NCBI GenBank assembly: GCA_026122225.1
Contig: JANEZZ010001959.1
Coordinates: 1,001,501 to 1,065,500 of the forward strand
Source of the DNA: Heloderma charlesbogerti
Lineage: Eukaryota; Chordata; Lepidosauria; Squamata; Helodermatidae
Direction of reading: 5' to 3'
DNA length: 64,000 bases
The notes beneath the pieces are model-generated. The model saw nothing but the letters and a program-made list of their open reading frames with translations. It was not told the origin of the DNA and did not search any database. Shown here piece by piece: positions 52,067-61,947 of this stretch. Every line of letters begins with the position of its first letter. The first letter of the stretch is position 1. The position numbers and the translations under genes are program-made.

Positions 52067-52970
52067 GTTTCTCTCAAACAGATCTTACAGGTCCTCAGAT
52101 GTTCTCAAATATTGTTAATGTTTCTTAAATCATCCCTCAGAGATTGTTGATATTTCTCAAAGCATATATTATTATGGGACACATCAGCCCTGTTTTCTCC
52201 TATAAAATAGGAGTCTCAGTACAGCTTTTCGTGCTGGTAAAGCTCTGGGAAGATAGTCCTGGAATCCAGCCCCCCCACTATCTCGTGGGGGTTACTTTTC
52301 TCCAAGATGTTGTCCAGGGCTACTGCCTTGCCCCCCCTTTCAATTCCAGGGGGGAGATGAAAAGGTTTCTCAACCTTTTAAGAAGCTGTTTGAGAAAGCT
52401 CCCACAGAGGCCTGTGAGAAGCTGCCAGAGCTACATCAGTCCCAGCCGGAAGTCCGGGCTTGAAATATATTGATGGAACCCATACATGCCAGTTTGGGGT
52501 GGGGGTTTGCGGGGGTCTGGAATACCCCTTGGATAAAGGTGGTTTGGGGAAATTTTGGAGCAAAACAGATAGAGGAAATGAAGCCTTTTTCTTCTGCCAA
52601 GAATGCTGTTGCCCTTGGCATGGGGGTCAGGGAGGACTGCATCACCACTCAGGCTGTTTTTTTGGCAGGGTGGATGCTTTCACACAATACAAGTTGATGG
52701 AGGAATCACTCCATTCACTTGCAGAGTGGAAAAATACTTGGGGGGGGGTGCCTCAACCTGGCCTTGCGGACACAGTGGCGCCCATGAATGCCATGTTGGA
52801 GACCCCTGATCTAAATATTATTCAACTAAATATTTTTGATACATACATTTTTTTTTAAAAAAGGGGGGGGGAATATCCCTAGCATCAATTTTTTTTCACG
52901 GAACTCCCAGTTACATTTCATGGAATATCAGGGTTCCACGGAACACAGCTCGGGAAACACGGAGTTAGAG

Positions 52971-54200
52971 AATGCTGAGTGCTGAGAAGGTATTGACATT
53001 AAGAAAGGTGAAGAGAAATGCCATTGTCAAAGAATAATTCTACATTCACACACACCCTCCCTAACATTATGGGAAAAGGTCTTTTGTATAAAATACCTTC
53101 TGCAACCTGATTTTCAATCCCAGCCAACATCTTTTAGACTGTCATTAGCTTGCCAATGCTCTCCCACCCCTGATCCTTAAGACAGACTTGCTCTTTAAAA
53201 AACATGGTTGAACCCCCCTGCAATTGTTTTACAAAGCTCCAATATTTCCCTGGAGTTTTATTTCAAGAGTTTGAAGCCTTCTCTAAAAAGAAGTCGTGTT
53301 TACAGAAGCTGAAAGCAGAGCAAACATCGATCAGAAAAGAAAGGGAGATGTACTGCAAGTTCACTCAACCGTTGTGTCAATGAAATACTTGTACACAAGA
53401 AGCAATGCATCTCTCAACCTTCTCAGGAAGTGTCAACATTACAGCATTTGCTGACGAATTTATTCAGGAACATTTTGGATCAATTACCCTTTTTCTTTTT
53501 TCAAATAAGCCAATACAATAAAATCCATTGTCTTGGAAGGATGTCCAAGTTGGTTCACCATCCTTCGTTTTCCCTTCCTTTTTAATTTCTTCACATGTTT
53601 TCTCTATGATTCTGTCTTATCACAAAATATTATCATTTATGTTATATATAAATATTACAATTGAATTTGCAAGTGAATGTAAAGACATTAATAATATATT
53701 TCAACTTCATACTCACTTTAACATATCCTATTACTTCTTTCTACTTGCAAAATCCACTCCTCCCTTACCGACCTGTATGCTTGGAACTGCTTTCCAGATA
53801 ATCTGTGTGATGCTACCTTTCTCTCTTCCTGCCAGGGTTGGAATTCAGGGTAGGCCCTGCATACCTGCTTATCATTATCTTGGGGGTGCAGTATTTAACC
53901 TTTTACATGTGTTAGGTTAACAGAAGACAATAGAAATATTAAGAAAATTAGTATACACCAACTGTAAAATGGGTATTTTTTTCTACCTTGTCTTTTACCC
54001 ATTTATAATATGGTGCATATATGCATTTTCCAGAGTTGGCCCTCCACAAACGGAAGGGCTCCTTCCATTGATGGAAGGAACTGGGGCCCAGTGTAGGCTT
54101 CCTGATGGACATTCTGGTTAAAATAATTTCAGTAGGCTGCAAATGGATTCCAATTTTTGACACGGTTTCACTGTATTCCTTCTTTCCCTGCCTTCCTGAA
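52971..54200. other. Non-coding interval
   Basis: A plus-strand frame of 130 codons at 53528-53920 is hydrophobic but has no recognisable motif and an A/T-driven composition. No repeat recognised. Confidence 0.4.
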
Positions 54201-54202
54201 AA

Positions 54203-54330
54203 CAAACTGTGCAATCCTATACATGCCTGCTCAAAAGTAAGTGCCACTGAGTTTACTCCCAGGAGAATGGGATATTGGATTGCAGCTAAGGCTGCAATCT
54301 GTGTTTTCTCAGGAGTAAGTACTATTGGCT
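54203..54330. repeat. Diverged palindromic repeat of the 'GCAATCCTAT' type
   Basis: TGTGCAATCCTATACATGCC, AGTAAGTGCCACTGAGTTTA, then GGATTGCAGCTAAGGCTGCAA (two facing ends), and TCAGGAGTAAGTACTATT. It looks like one complete copy abutting part of another, tail to tail. Confidence 0.6.
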
Positions 54331-54743
54331 GCCCGCTCTGGAACCTGGCTACTGGCCCACCCTCAGCTACATTGCTTGCCACTGACCTTGGTGGGTGCTG
54401 ACAACAACCATGAGGAAAATGTAAAAAATGAACTGGCCAGGACTCTATTTATCTAGACACAGGATTTACTTGGCCACCGGGTTTAAAACTCTAATTTTTC
54501 CAGGAACAGATCATGGGGTTAGAAAATTACTGTGTTCAAATAAGCATGGTATAGCCTAGTTTGTTGATCTTTGCTATTTTTCAAGGGGGAGCCACATTGG
54601 CTCCAGGCACTGCCACTGAGACCACTTGGGGGTCTTTCCTGGGCATCTCCTCCAGCCACATTACACTTGAGAAGCGGCAGATCTCCTGCCCCCCCACCCC
54701 CAAAGCCTTTTCTAGTAGCCCCTCTCACAACAGCTAGCCCATC
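54331..54743. other. Non-coding interval
   Basis: No gene or repeat recognised. Confidence 0.4.
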
Positions 54744-54954
54744 TCATAGGCCAGGGGTGCAGAACTGCTTTTGCCCCCCAGCAGGCATGGCCCCACCACT
54801 TGACATGATCCCCTTTTTCTTTCTTGCCCCCTCTCTGTGCTGAAAGGAGGCAAGGGTTCCTGGCACTGGTGGTGTACCTGGCTTTGCACGGCTCCTGGCA
54901 CACACATTCACCCTGAACACAGGGCATTGCACAGAGCTATTCAGCCCATACTGG

Positions 54955-55430
54955 GGAGAGTGGCTGTTCTTCCCAGCATGGGCTGAGTCTGACAGCCCTG
55001 CATCCCCACTGCTATCACCAATCTCAGTCAGAGATAGCAGGGGGATGGGCGTGGGGGGTGGGGAGGGACTTGCTTGTGTTGGGAAAAGTGGCTGCTCTTA
55101 GTGCAGGTTGCCCACATCTCTGCTGCAATCTCTGATCTCAGATTGGAGACAGCAGTGGGGATGCGGGTGGCCTGGATTAAACTCATCTGCAACAGCTCTT
55201 CCCAACACAAGCAAGTCCCTGTGTTGGGATGGCTGGATTTGTCTGCCAGTAATGGAACCCCCACCATTATCTCCTATGTCAGATCAGGGATAACAGCAGG
55301 GTTTGTGGGGCAGTGAGACTCACCTGTGCTGGGAAGGGTGGCAGCTGCTCTTCTCAGCACAGGTGAATCCTGCCATCCAGCATCCCCCCCACACCTGTTT
55401 TCTCAGGTCAGAGATAATAGTGGGGGATGA
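54955..55430 (+). repeat. Diverged tandem repeat, about four units
   Basis: Recurring blocks: GAGAGTGGCTGTTCTTCCCA, GAAAAGTGGCTGCTCTTAGT and GGGTGGCAGCTGCTCTTCTC, each followed by ATCTCAGTCAGAGATAGCAG, TCTCAGATTGGAGACAGCAG or TCAGGTCAGAGATAATAG. Within a unit, GATCTCAG/AGATTGGAGA-type words are quasi-palindromic. The unit boundaries are approximate. Confidence 0.7.
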
Positions 55431-55440
55431 CCTCAGAGGC

Positions 55441-55946
55441 AAAGTTACAATGGCTGGGATTGCTTAGCTTGGAAAAAAGGCAACAGAGGTGTACAAAATT
55501 ATGCATGGTATGGAGAATGTGGATAGGGAGACATTTTTCTCCTTCTCACATAATACTAGAACTCGGCGGCATCCCATGAAGCTGATTGGTGGGAGATTCA
55601 GGACAGATAAAAGACAGTACTTCTTCATACAGCACATAGTTAAACCATGGAATTTGCTACCACAAGATGTAGTGATGGCCACCACTTTGGATGGCTTTAA
55701 AAGGGGTTAGACACATTCCTGAGGAGAAGGCTATCAATGGCTACTAGTCCTGATGTCTCTATGCTACCTCCAGTATCAGAGGCAGTATGCCTCCAAACAG
55801 CTGCTGGGCAACATGGGCAGGAGGGTGCTGTTGCACTCATCTCCTGCTTGTGGGTTTCCTGTGGGCAGCTGGTTGGCCACTGTGTGAACAGAATGCTGGA
55901 CTAGATGGACCCTTGGTCTGATCCAGCACAGCTCTTCCTATGTTCT
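55441..55946 (+). mobile_element. CR1-type LINE 3' end inside the hAT-like element
   Basis: GCTGGGATTGCTTAGCTTGG, AAAATTATGCATGGTATGGA, CATCCCATGAAGCTGATTGG, GATGTAGTGATGGCCACCAC, then the 3' UTR to GCTCTTCCTATGTTCTTAG. The frame 55489-55710 encodes YKIMHGMENVDRETFFSFSH and KLIGGRFRTDKRQYFFIQHI, the CR1 C-terminus. Same subfamily as 23040-33271. Confidence 0.9.
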
Positions 55947-56089
55947 TAGGGGATTCCTCCAGGGGGTAGGTCTTGGCACCTAAGGTCTTCCCCTGGAGGG
56001 ACCACAAGGGGCTCTGTGGGTTGGACTGGGGTGCCCTATCAGCCAGATGAGGCCCACAGGGCTGTAAGTTCTGCACCCTTGCCATAGGC

Positions 56090-57205
56090 TTTCTATGGGT
56101 GCAGAATTCTGTATTGGAATGGCCTTTGGTCTGATTCAGCAGGGATAATCTATCTGAAGCATTTTTTCTTAGCTAAACCCAAGCCTAAACACAAGGATTA
56201 GAAGTTTGCTTTGAGAGAGAGAGAGAGAGAGAAAGATTTTGTTGGGTATCAAATTCAACATTGTGCATAACACTACATCTATGTCATGCACAAAGGCCTT
56301 GTAATAGTGGAGCTTATCTGCCAGAACATCCTTGCAGTTCCGGAGAAGGAGATACAACCAATGTTTCCTAAATGGAGCTTCCTTAAATTATCATTTAATT
56401 GCAGTCCCTGAAAGGTGGCATTTATATGCTTGCAAATATTAACTTTTTAAAGAAAGTTGGTATAATTTTCTCTTCAGGGGATGAAAGGTTTACCAATTGG
56501 AGGAAATGACAGCAATGTGAAGCAGGCATGTACTCTGCTGCTTTTAAGGTACTTAATTTGAATTCTTGGAGATCCTGGATGGGGAGAAAATAGTTTTCTA
56601 TAATCTGACTCCCATTTTCTTAAGAGCTCAGTTTATTGAAGCATGTTATTCTGGAGGGATAGGCACAACAAGCAGAGCCACTGAGAGGTAAGGCAGATTA
56701 GCCCTGTTTGCATGATAGGGACCACCTAAGTGGGTTTTTTAAGTGATATGATCTGACAGCCAAGGTGGAAAATTTCAGCTGAGGAATAATGTAAGGGAGC
56801 TGAAAACTATTCAGAATTGTATGTGTTCACTCACTACCAAATGTCTGAAAAGGGGGGAATTATTCAAAGGGCCGCACTTTGCATGCAACAGGGTCAGGTG
56901 GTGCAGCTTTTCCTGGAATATATCACTTCAGCATGCAGATGCTCAACCAAGGGGAATGCTCACACATGGGCAAACAGGATTTGCTCATGGAAAGGTGACA
57001 AGCCAGGTAGAAGGATTATTTGCCAAAGGTGGGCAGATAGTAGACTGTGGACCACTGGCCAGTTTCTGGTGGACCACTAAGTTCCTGTTGTTCAACTGGA
57101 TTTTTGCACAGGATGCTAGGCTACATAGGCATTGCTCTCATCCAGAAAGGAACTTCTTATGTTCCTAAGCGAGAGTGCATATTCAGGAGCACTTAACACA
57201 TATTA
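56090..57205. other. Non-coding interval
   Basis: Contains (GA)n at 56214-56232. Near 57000-57175 there is SINE/LINE-tail-like wording (GGCTACATAGGC, CATCCAGAAAGGAACTTCTT, ATGTTCCTAAG). No gene recognised. Confidence 0.4.
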
Positions 57206-57335
57206 GGAAGCAATCCTATGCATGTTAAAGCAGAAAAAGTCTTACAACTTCCAGCATTCACCAGCCGGTATGGCTGGCTGGGGAATGCTGGGAGCTGTAA
57301 GACTTTTCTGTCTAAACATCCATAGGATTGGGCCC
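57206..57335. mobile_element. Palindromic MITE, complete copy
   Basis: Ends GGAAGCAATCCTATGCATG and CATCCATAGGATTGGGCCC. Inner arms AAAGTCTTACAACTTCCAGC and TGCTGGGAGCTGTAAGACTT. The loop region is CAGCCGGTATGGCTGGCTG. TTA flanks both sides (57203-57205, 57336-57338). It is the same family as 6626, 12585 and 13697. Confidence 0.8.
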
Positions 57336-57769
57336 TTAGTTACTTAGTACATGTTACTACATGCTAGTTACTGAACACTAAATATTATTTACTTAACAGA
57401 TACGTGTTACTTAAGTATTAATCAAATTTGTACATTTAAAACACATCAGTAGACCACGTTGACTTTTTTCTTTTTTTAAATTTAGATCACAAAAGACTAG
57501 CTTTCTCCTAGTCTCAGCTGGAGCATGCGTTCACTCCCACCTCCGAACAGCTTGTGATCAAATATGCATTGTAATGTGTGAAGTTGACACAAATTATCAT
57601 TATTATTATCATCATATTACTTCTACATTATCATTTGTAGAAGTGATTAGTTCTATATGTGTTAACAAGCTAGCTTTGAGTGCAAACATTGTTTGTAGAA
57701 GAAACTGAAAAGGACAGATTTATCCATCCCTAAGAATCAGCTGCCATGCCTGGTTTGGGGCCATCTTGT
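57336..57769. other. Non-coding interval
   Basis: No gene or repeat recognised. ATTATTATTATCATCATATT at about 57599. Confidence 0.4.
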
Positions 57770-57978
57770 ACAAAGGAAGTGGCCTTATCCACAGTATTTG
57801 TCCATCTAGCCCAGTATTGTCTGCTCTGACTGGCAGAGGCTCTCCAGGGTCTTAGGCAGAGAAGGGTCTGTCTCATCCCCAGCTACTGATCCTTTTCAGT
57901 GGAGATCCTTGGGATTGATCTTGGGACCTTCTGCCTGCAAGCCAGGTGTTCTACCACTTGGCTATAGCCCCTCTCCCA
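57770..57978 (-). mobile_element. tRNA-derived SINE (type 2), antisense
   Basis: Minus-strand head GGGGCTATAGCCAAGTGGTA, GAACACCTGGCTTGCAGGCA and AAGGTCCCAAGATCAATCCC. The body CCCTGGAGAGCCTCTGCCAG and tail GGGCTAGATGGACAAATAC follow, with a CTTCCTTTGTACA end. It is longer and clearer than the copy at 5228. Confidence 0.85.
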
Positions 57979-59049
57979 GGGGTATGCACTACACCTTGTA
58001 GTTTGAGCACGTCGACTGCTACAAATATTACAGAGCGAGTCCTGAGGCCATCTTTATTGAAACCACTGCTTTCGAGGGGGGAAATATAGTATAACTCCAA
58101 AAGTTTAAAGTTCATAGTACCATTGTCATGAACTTTCAGAAGCAACAGGACACATTTCTAATTTGAGTTTGTTTGTAAGAATGGTCAGATTGGAGCCTGT
58201 TAATACAGGTCCCCTGCTTTGAAATAGCCCTTCCCCAGCCATGCAGATAATTTCTAATCTCTTCAGAAGCAAAGGCTTTAGTATAAATGATTGTGACTGC
58301 TTCACCTGCTGGTTTCATCCATGCTATCCTTTGCAGAGGGACACAACCTAATTTATTAGAATTCTGTATTGGAATGTTGTATGTAAGGGACTGAACACAG
58401 CTCTACAGCATTCTGAGCCACATTCATGCCAATTATTTTTAAATGTTGTTATTAACATTTTATTAAAATATTGTTGATTGTATACATAAACGATCCCGAT
58501 TTCCCCTCTCCCTCTTTTCCCCACCTGTTTACTCCCGCTGTCCCCTCAGACACACAAACACATACCCAATTTAAAATAAAAATACATAAAAATAAAGCTA
58601 AATAATTAAATAAAAAAGAAGACAAAGACATATATGTATTAAAAACATTCATTGTACAAAGCACTCCTGAGTTATAGCTAAAATCCTCACAATTGACACC
58701 TCCCTGAAGAAACTCATGTAAGAAAAATGTGTGAAATCAGCAGACTCAGGAATAACAACTTGTGTCAGAGATGCAAGTCCCTTATCATTGCTATAATGTT
58801 TCTCTTCAGTCCAACATCGCCTACAACACTGATAAGCTGATGCTTTGCATTTCATTATCAAGTTTAGCTATGCCCCTATACCTGCAACAATACCTAACAT
58901 AAAGTAATTAAGTGAAAATGTATAGCAAGTCTCTTGCCATAAGCAAGAGCAAGTTATGGAACTCTTACAAATCCTTAACAAATATTTTCTCATGTTACGA
59001 TTGGTGCTACAAAGCCACATTCAGCATATCTTGCTTTCATTATGTTGTA

Positions 59050-59098
59050 GTGTGTGTGTGTGTGTGTTCGTGTGTGTGAGTGAAAGAGAGAGAGAGAT
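59050..59098 (+). repeat. (TG)n followed by (GA)n microsatellite
   Basis: TG units with one TTCG interruption, then AAAGAGAGAGAGAGA. Confidence 0.93.
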
Positions 59099-59489
59099 TG
59101 AAAGTATTTGTTATTGCAATGGTGTGGAAGCTGCTTCTTCTCATGCCAGCACAACAAATTCAGAAAGTATGAAATCATGTGGGCAGATCCAAGGACACTG
59201 GGCTTTTCCATTCAGTCCTCACTCGGGAGGACAAGCGGGTGACTGGACCTACCCCACCAGCCTCATGATTCTTGGTGTCCACAGTGGTGTGACAAAACAT
59301 TCTGGTAAACCAGTTCCTGCCCCACGGAGATGACATGTGAAGGGATCCTGAATTGTCTCATGAATAAGGTATTCAGGAAATGGGCCAGTATATGGCCATC
59401 TTATACGATCAGCTAACTGTCTTAAAAATATAGGTTGGATGGGTCCTGCAGAGTTGGAAAATTGCATAAATCAAGCAGTGATCGAAACA

Positions 59490-59670
59490 TGAAATTTGCA
59501 CAACTTCCCCCCATTCAATTTGCACATATTTCCTAAATTTACACAAATTTCTGCAATTTCCTCCATAGAATAAAGTGGTGCTGATTCAGTCTATGGGGGG
59601 AATTTGTGCAAATTACAAAATTTATGTAAAGGTAGGAAATTTGTGTAAATTTAGGAAATTTGCACAAATC
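59490..59670. repeat. AT-rich inverted repeat
   Basis: AAATTTGCACAACTTCCCCC and CTAAATTTACACAAATTTC on the left face GGGGGGAATTTGTGCAAATT and GAAATTTGTGTAAATTTAGG on the right, around a centre near 59575 (CCATAGA/TCTATGG). It is probably the core of an AT-rich non-autonomous element related to 61630-61947. I could not set termini or a TSD. Confidence 0.7.
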
Positions 59671-60749
59671 GAACATGAGCACATGTTCAGCAATTTGCAA
59701 ACATTTTGACAGATGCTTGCCTGTGATCTGTCACAGTTTGCTTTTGAAGTTGCAAACAGAGCATGCTCCCATGTTTTGTGAGCAAAACCAAAGTTCTCAT
59801 AAATCCCTATCCCAAACTAAGTGCCCTGTGATAGGACCCGGTTCTGTTGGAGGGCCATGACAGACTTACCTGTCAGGAAGCAGTGAACAGCAGCAGCACA
59901 CTCAACTGCACCAGGTGTTTGGGTCAGGGTGCCATTTTAATTTAACACAGTGCACCTGATGTAGTGTCACTCTAGTGGGGCATTGTGGGAAATTGAAATG
60001 GCAGATAGACTCAGCTATCTGGCACTATTCAGAGTCTAGGCCAGACTTTTGGACGGGAGGGCACCAGGGGTGTCAGTGATCAGCTGTGTTGGAGCCCAAG
60101 ACAGCTGTCCTAGGAAGCCAAGTGCTGATGAACATATTGTTGTTCAACCATGCCCAGTAGGTATATGAGATTGGGGCAGAAGGTTGGGTATTGATGAGAT
60201 GCATATTCAATAGCTTTTCCTTATAAGGAGATAGGATAATGTGTTCTGCCTCAACTACAAGCTCTTAATAGGGCAGAAGTATACATTGTACCCAATATAG
60301 AGCTGCCACTGAAATGGCATCCTTGCAATCAGTTCTCCCTTTCATTTATGCGATGTTGTGACATCATCACATTTCTCCACTGTTGCCAGCAGTGCTATAA
60401 TGGGGGCAGTGAAATGCATAATATATGGATGTCACAGCATTGGGTAAAGAATCTACACATTACAGGGAGAGGGGAAAGAACTCAATGCAAGGATTTCTGT
60501 AGCAGCCACATATTGAGTGTAACGAAGGGAGGTATGAAAATTTCATTTCAGTTTGCAAATCTCTCAAAAACACCCTGTTCACAAAGGCTAACATGAATGG
60601 GATTCTATGAAAATGTTCACAAATTCTCAAACTTTGTGTTTTAGTAATTATTTTGATAAAGCATTTTGGTCAGGACCCAAAGAGGATTGAGGCATCTTTT
60701 TCTTTTCTTCTGATCTTATTAGATTTAAAAATTTACACCCAACTTTTCC

Positions 60750-61532
60750 TTTGTTGTTGCTGTTTATTCGCTCAGTCGCTTCCGACCCTTTGTGACTTCA
60801 TGGACCAGCCCATGCCAGAGCTTCCTGTCAGCTGTCGCCACCTCCAGCTCCCCCAAGGTCGAGTCCATCACCTCCAGAATATCATCCACCCATCTTGCCC
60901 ATGGTCGGCCCCTCTTCCTTTTGCCTTCCACTTTCCCTAGCATCAGCATCTTCTCCAGGGTATCCTGTCTTCTCATTATGTGGCCAAAGTACTTCAGTTT
61001 TGCCTTTAATAATTCCCTCAAGTGAGCAGTCTGGCTTTATTTCCTGGAGTATGGACTGGTTTGATCTTCTTGCAGTCCAAGGCACTCTCAGAATTTTCCT
61101 CCAACACCACAGTTCAAAAGCATCTATCTTCCTTTGCTCAGCCTTCCTTATGGTCCAGCTCTCGCAGACATAGGTTACCCAGGGGGAATACCATTGCTTT
61201 AACTATGTGGACCTTTGTTGTCAGTGTGATGTCTCTGCTCTTAACTATTTTATCAAGATTTGTCATTGCTGTCCTCCCAAGAAGAAAACATCTTCTGATT
61301 TCCTGGCTGCAGTCAGCATCTGCAGTAATCTTTGCACCTAGAAATACAAAGTCTGTCATTGCCTCCACGTTTTCTCCCTCTATTTGCCAGTTCTCAATCA
61401 AGCTGGTTGCCATAATCTTGGTTTTTTTGAGGTTTAACTGCAACCCAGCTTTTGCACTTCCTTCTTTCACCTTGGTCATAAGGTTCCTCAGCTCCTCCTC
61501 ACTTAAAGCCATCAAAGTGGTATCATCTGCAT
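60750..61532 (-). mobile_element. RTE LINE of a second BovB-related subfamily, 5'-truncated
   Basis: The 3' end at the left is TTTGTTGTTGCTGTTTATTC with CTTCCGACCCTTTGTGACTT in place of the usual BovB GTCGGACACGACT complement. The antisense frames read MMALSEEELRNLMTKVKEGS, VEAMTDFVFLGAKITADADC (61138-61515), MPWTARRSNQSILQEIKPD (60882-61085) and MLGKVEGKRKRGRPWARWVD (60764-61021). Compared with the other BovB copies it has many replacements (GKRKRGRPWARWVDDILEVM), so it is a distinct, older subfamily. Confidence 0.9.
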
Positions 61533-61554
61533 ATAATTTAAAGTGGCCAAGGGT

Positions 61555-61615
61555 GCAGTGCTGGGAGTTGTAGGGCTATTTTTCTGTCTAAACATGCATA
61601 TGATTGTAGCTTAAC
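61555..61615. mobile_element. Half of a palindromic MITE
   Basis: GTGCTGGGAGTTGTAGGGCT, TTTTTCTGTCTAAACATGCA and TATGATTGTAGC match the right arm of the 13697 copy. The left arm is missing. Confidence 0.7.
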
Positions 61616-61629
61616 AGTATTTTGTTTTA

Positions 61630-61947
61630 CAAACAATAAACATCAAATGTGTACTTGAAAAATGCGAAACTTTCTCAAACTGCACAACATTCTCAAAATG
61701 TGCAAATTTTAAATCACCTATGCTTTAGTCGATGGGAAAGAATTGTGCAATTTTGGAAATTTGTGCAAATTTTGGATTTTTTTGTGTCATTTTCACATTT
61801 GATAGCTGTCCATTTAGCCCAATTTTCCTGTTTGTGCAAAACAAACAGCGATCACAAATGTGAGTGCAAATCGAGGAGAGACAAGCAATGAGCTGATGTT
61901 CAGAGAATCTTGGCAAGATCAAACATTGCTCATTTGCCCATCCCTAG
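61630..61947. mobile_element. AT-rich hAT-like element, right end identified
   Basis: Repeated words TGTGCAAATTTT, TTTGTGCAAATTTTGG and CACAAATGTGAGTGC, ending in TTTGCCCATCCCTA at 61947, the terminus shared with the palindromic elements. The left end and target duplication were not found. Confidence 0.5.

Larger units (their letters stand above)
50587..52456 (-). mobile_element. ORF1-only L1-like retroelement (HAL1-like), full length by TSD
   Basis: 1.87 kb, antisense, flanked by a perfect 15-bp duplication GGCTTGAAATATATT (50572-50586, 52457-52471), so both ends are defined. Minus-strand order: a 5' leader of about 390 bp (52456-52067), an L1-type ORF1 (52066-51261), about 670 bp of AT-rich 3' sequence with a (TA)n tract and a purine/pyrimidine-rich block, and an A-rich AAATAAATAAA-type end. 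No endonuclease or RT sequence is present. It resembles the mammalian half-L1 arrangement and would depend on L1 ORF2 supplied in trans (inferred). Confidence 0.85.
50534..52962. mobile_element. hAT-Charlie-like DNA element hosting an L1-like insertion
   Basis: The left end CAGCAATCCCTAAACTAATT then CCATGGAACAC pairs imperfectly with the right end (TTCCACGGAACACAGCTCGG then GAAACACGG). A perfect 8-bp target duplication AGTTAGAG (50526-50533, 52963-52970) flanks it. Element parts are 50534-50586 and 52457-52962, because the retroelement at 50587-52456 interrupts it. The CATGGAACAC and GGGAAACAC-type ends are characteristic of Charlie-type hAT elements. No transposase. Confidence 0.82.
54752..56081. 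mobile_element. hAT-like DNA element with internal tandem repeats and a CR1 insertion
   Basis: Ends CAGGGGTGCAGAACT and AGTTCTGCACCCTTG are near-perfect inverted repeats. The flanks TCATAGGC (54744-54751) and CCATAGGC (56082-56089) agree at 7 of 8. Inside, 54955-55430 holds about four diverged units of roughly 100-125 bp, each with a GGCTGCTCTTCCCAGCA-like and CAGAGATAGCAGGGG-like block. A CR1 3' end occupies about 55441-55946. No transposase. Confidence 0.82.
57979..60749. other. Mostly unrecognised non-coding interval
   Basis: Contains a (TG)n/(GA)n tract at 59050-59098 and an AT-rich inverted repeat at 59490-59670. Short frames have no recognisable domain. Text at 60540-60640 (TTTGCAAATCTCTC, GTTCACAAATTCTC) resembles the AT-rich hAT-like interiors. 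Confidence 0.4.

Noticed and set aside
53528..53920. Hydrophobic 130-codon frame resembling a membrane protein
   Set aside because: Hydrophobicity follows from T-rich DNA. No motif and no neighbouring exon.
57900..57978. tRNA gene
   Set aside because: Only a degenerate tRNA-like SINE head. No complete cloverleaf, and a SINE body and tail follow.
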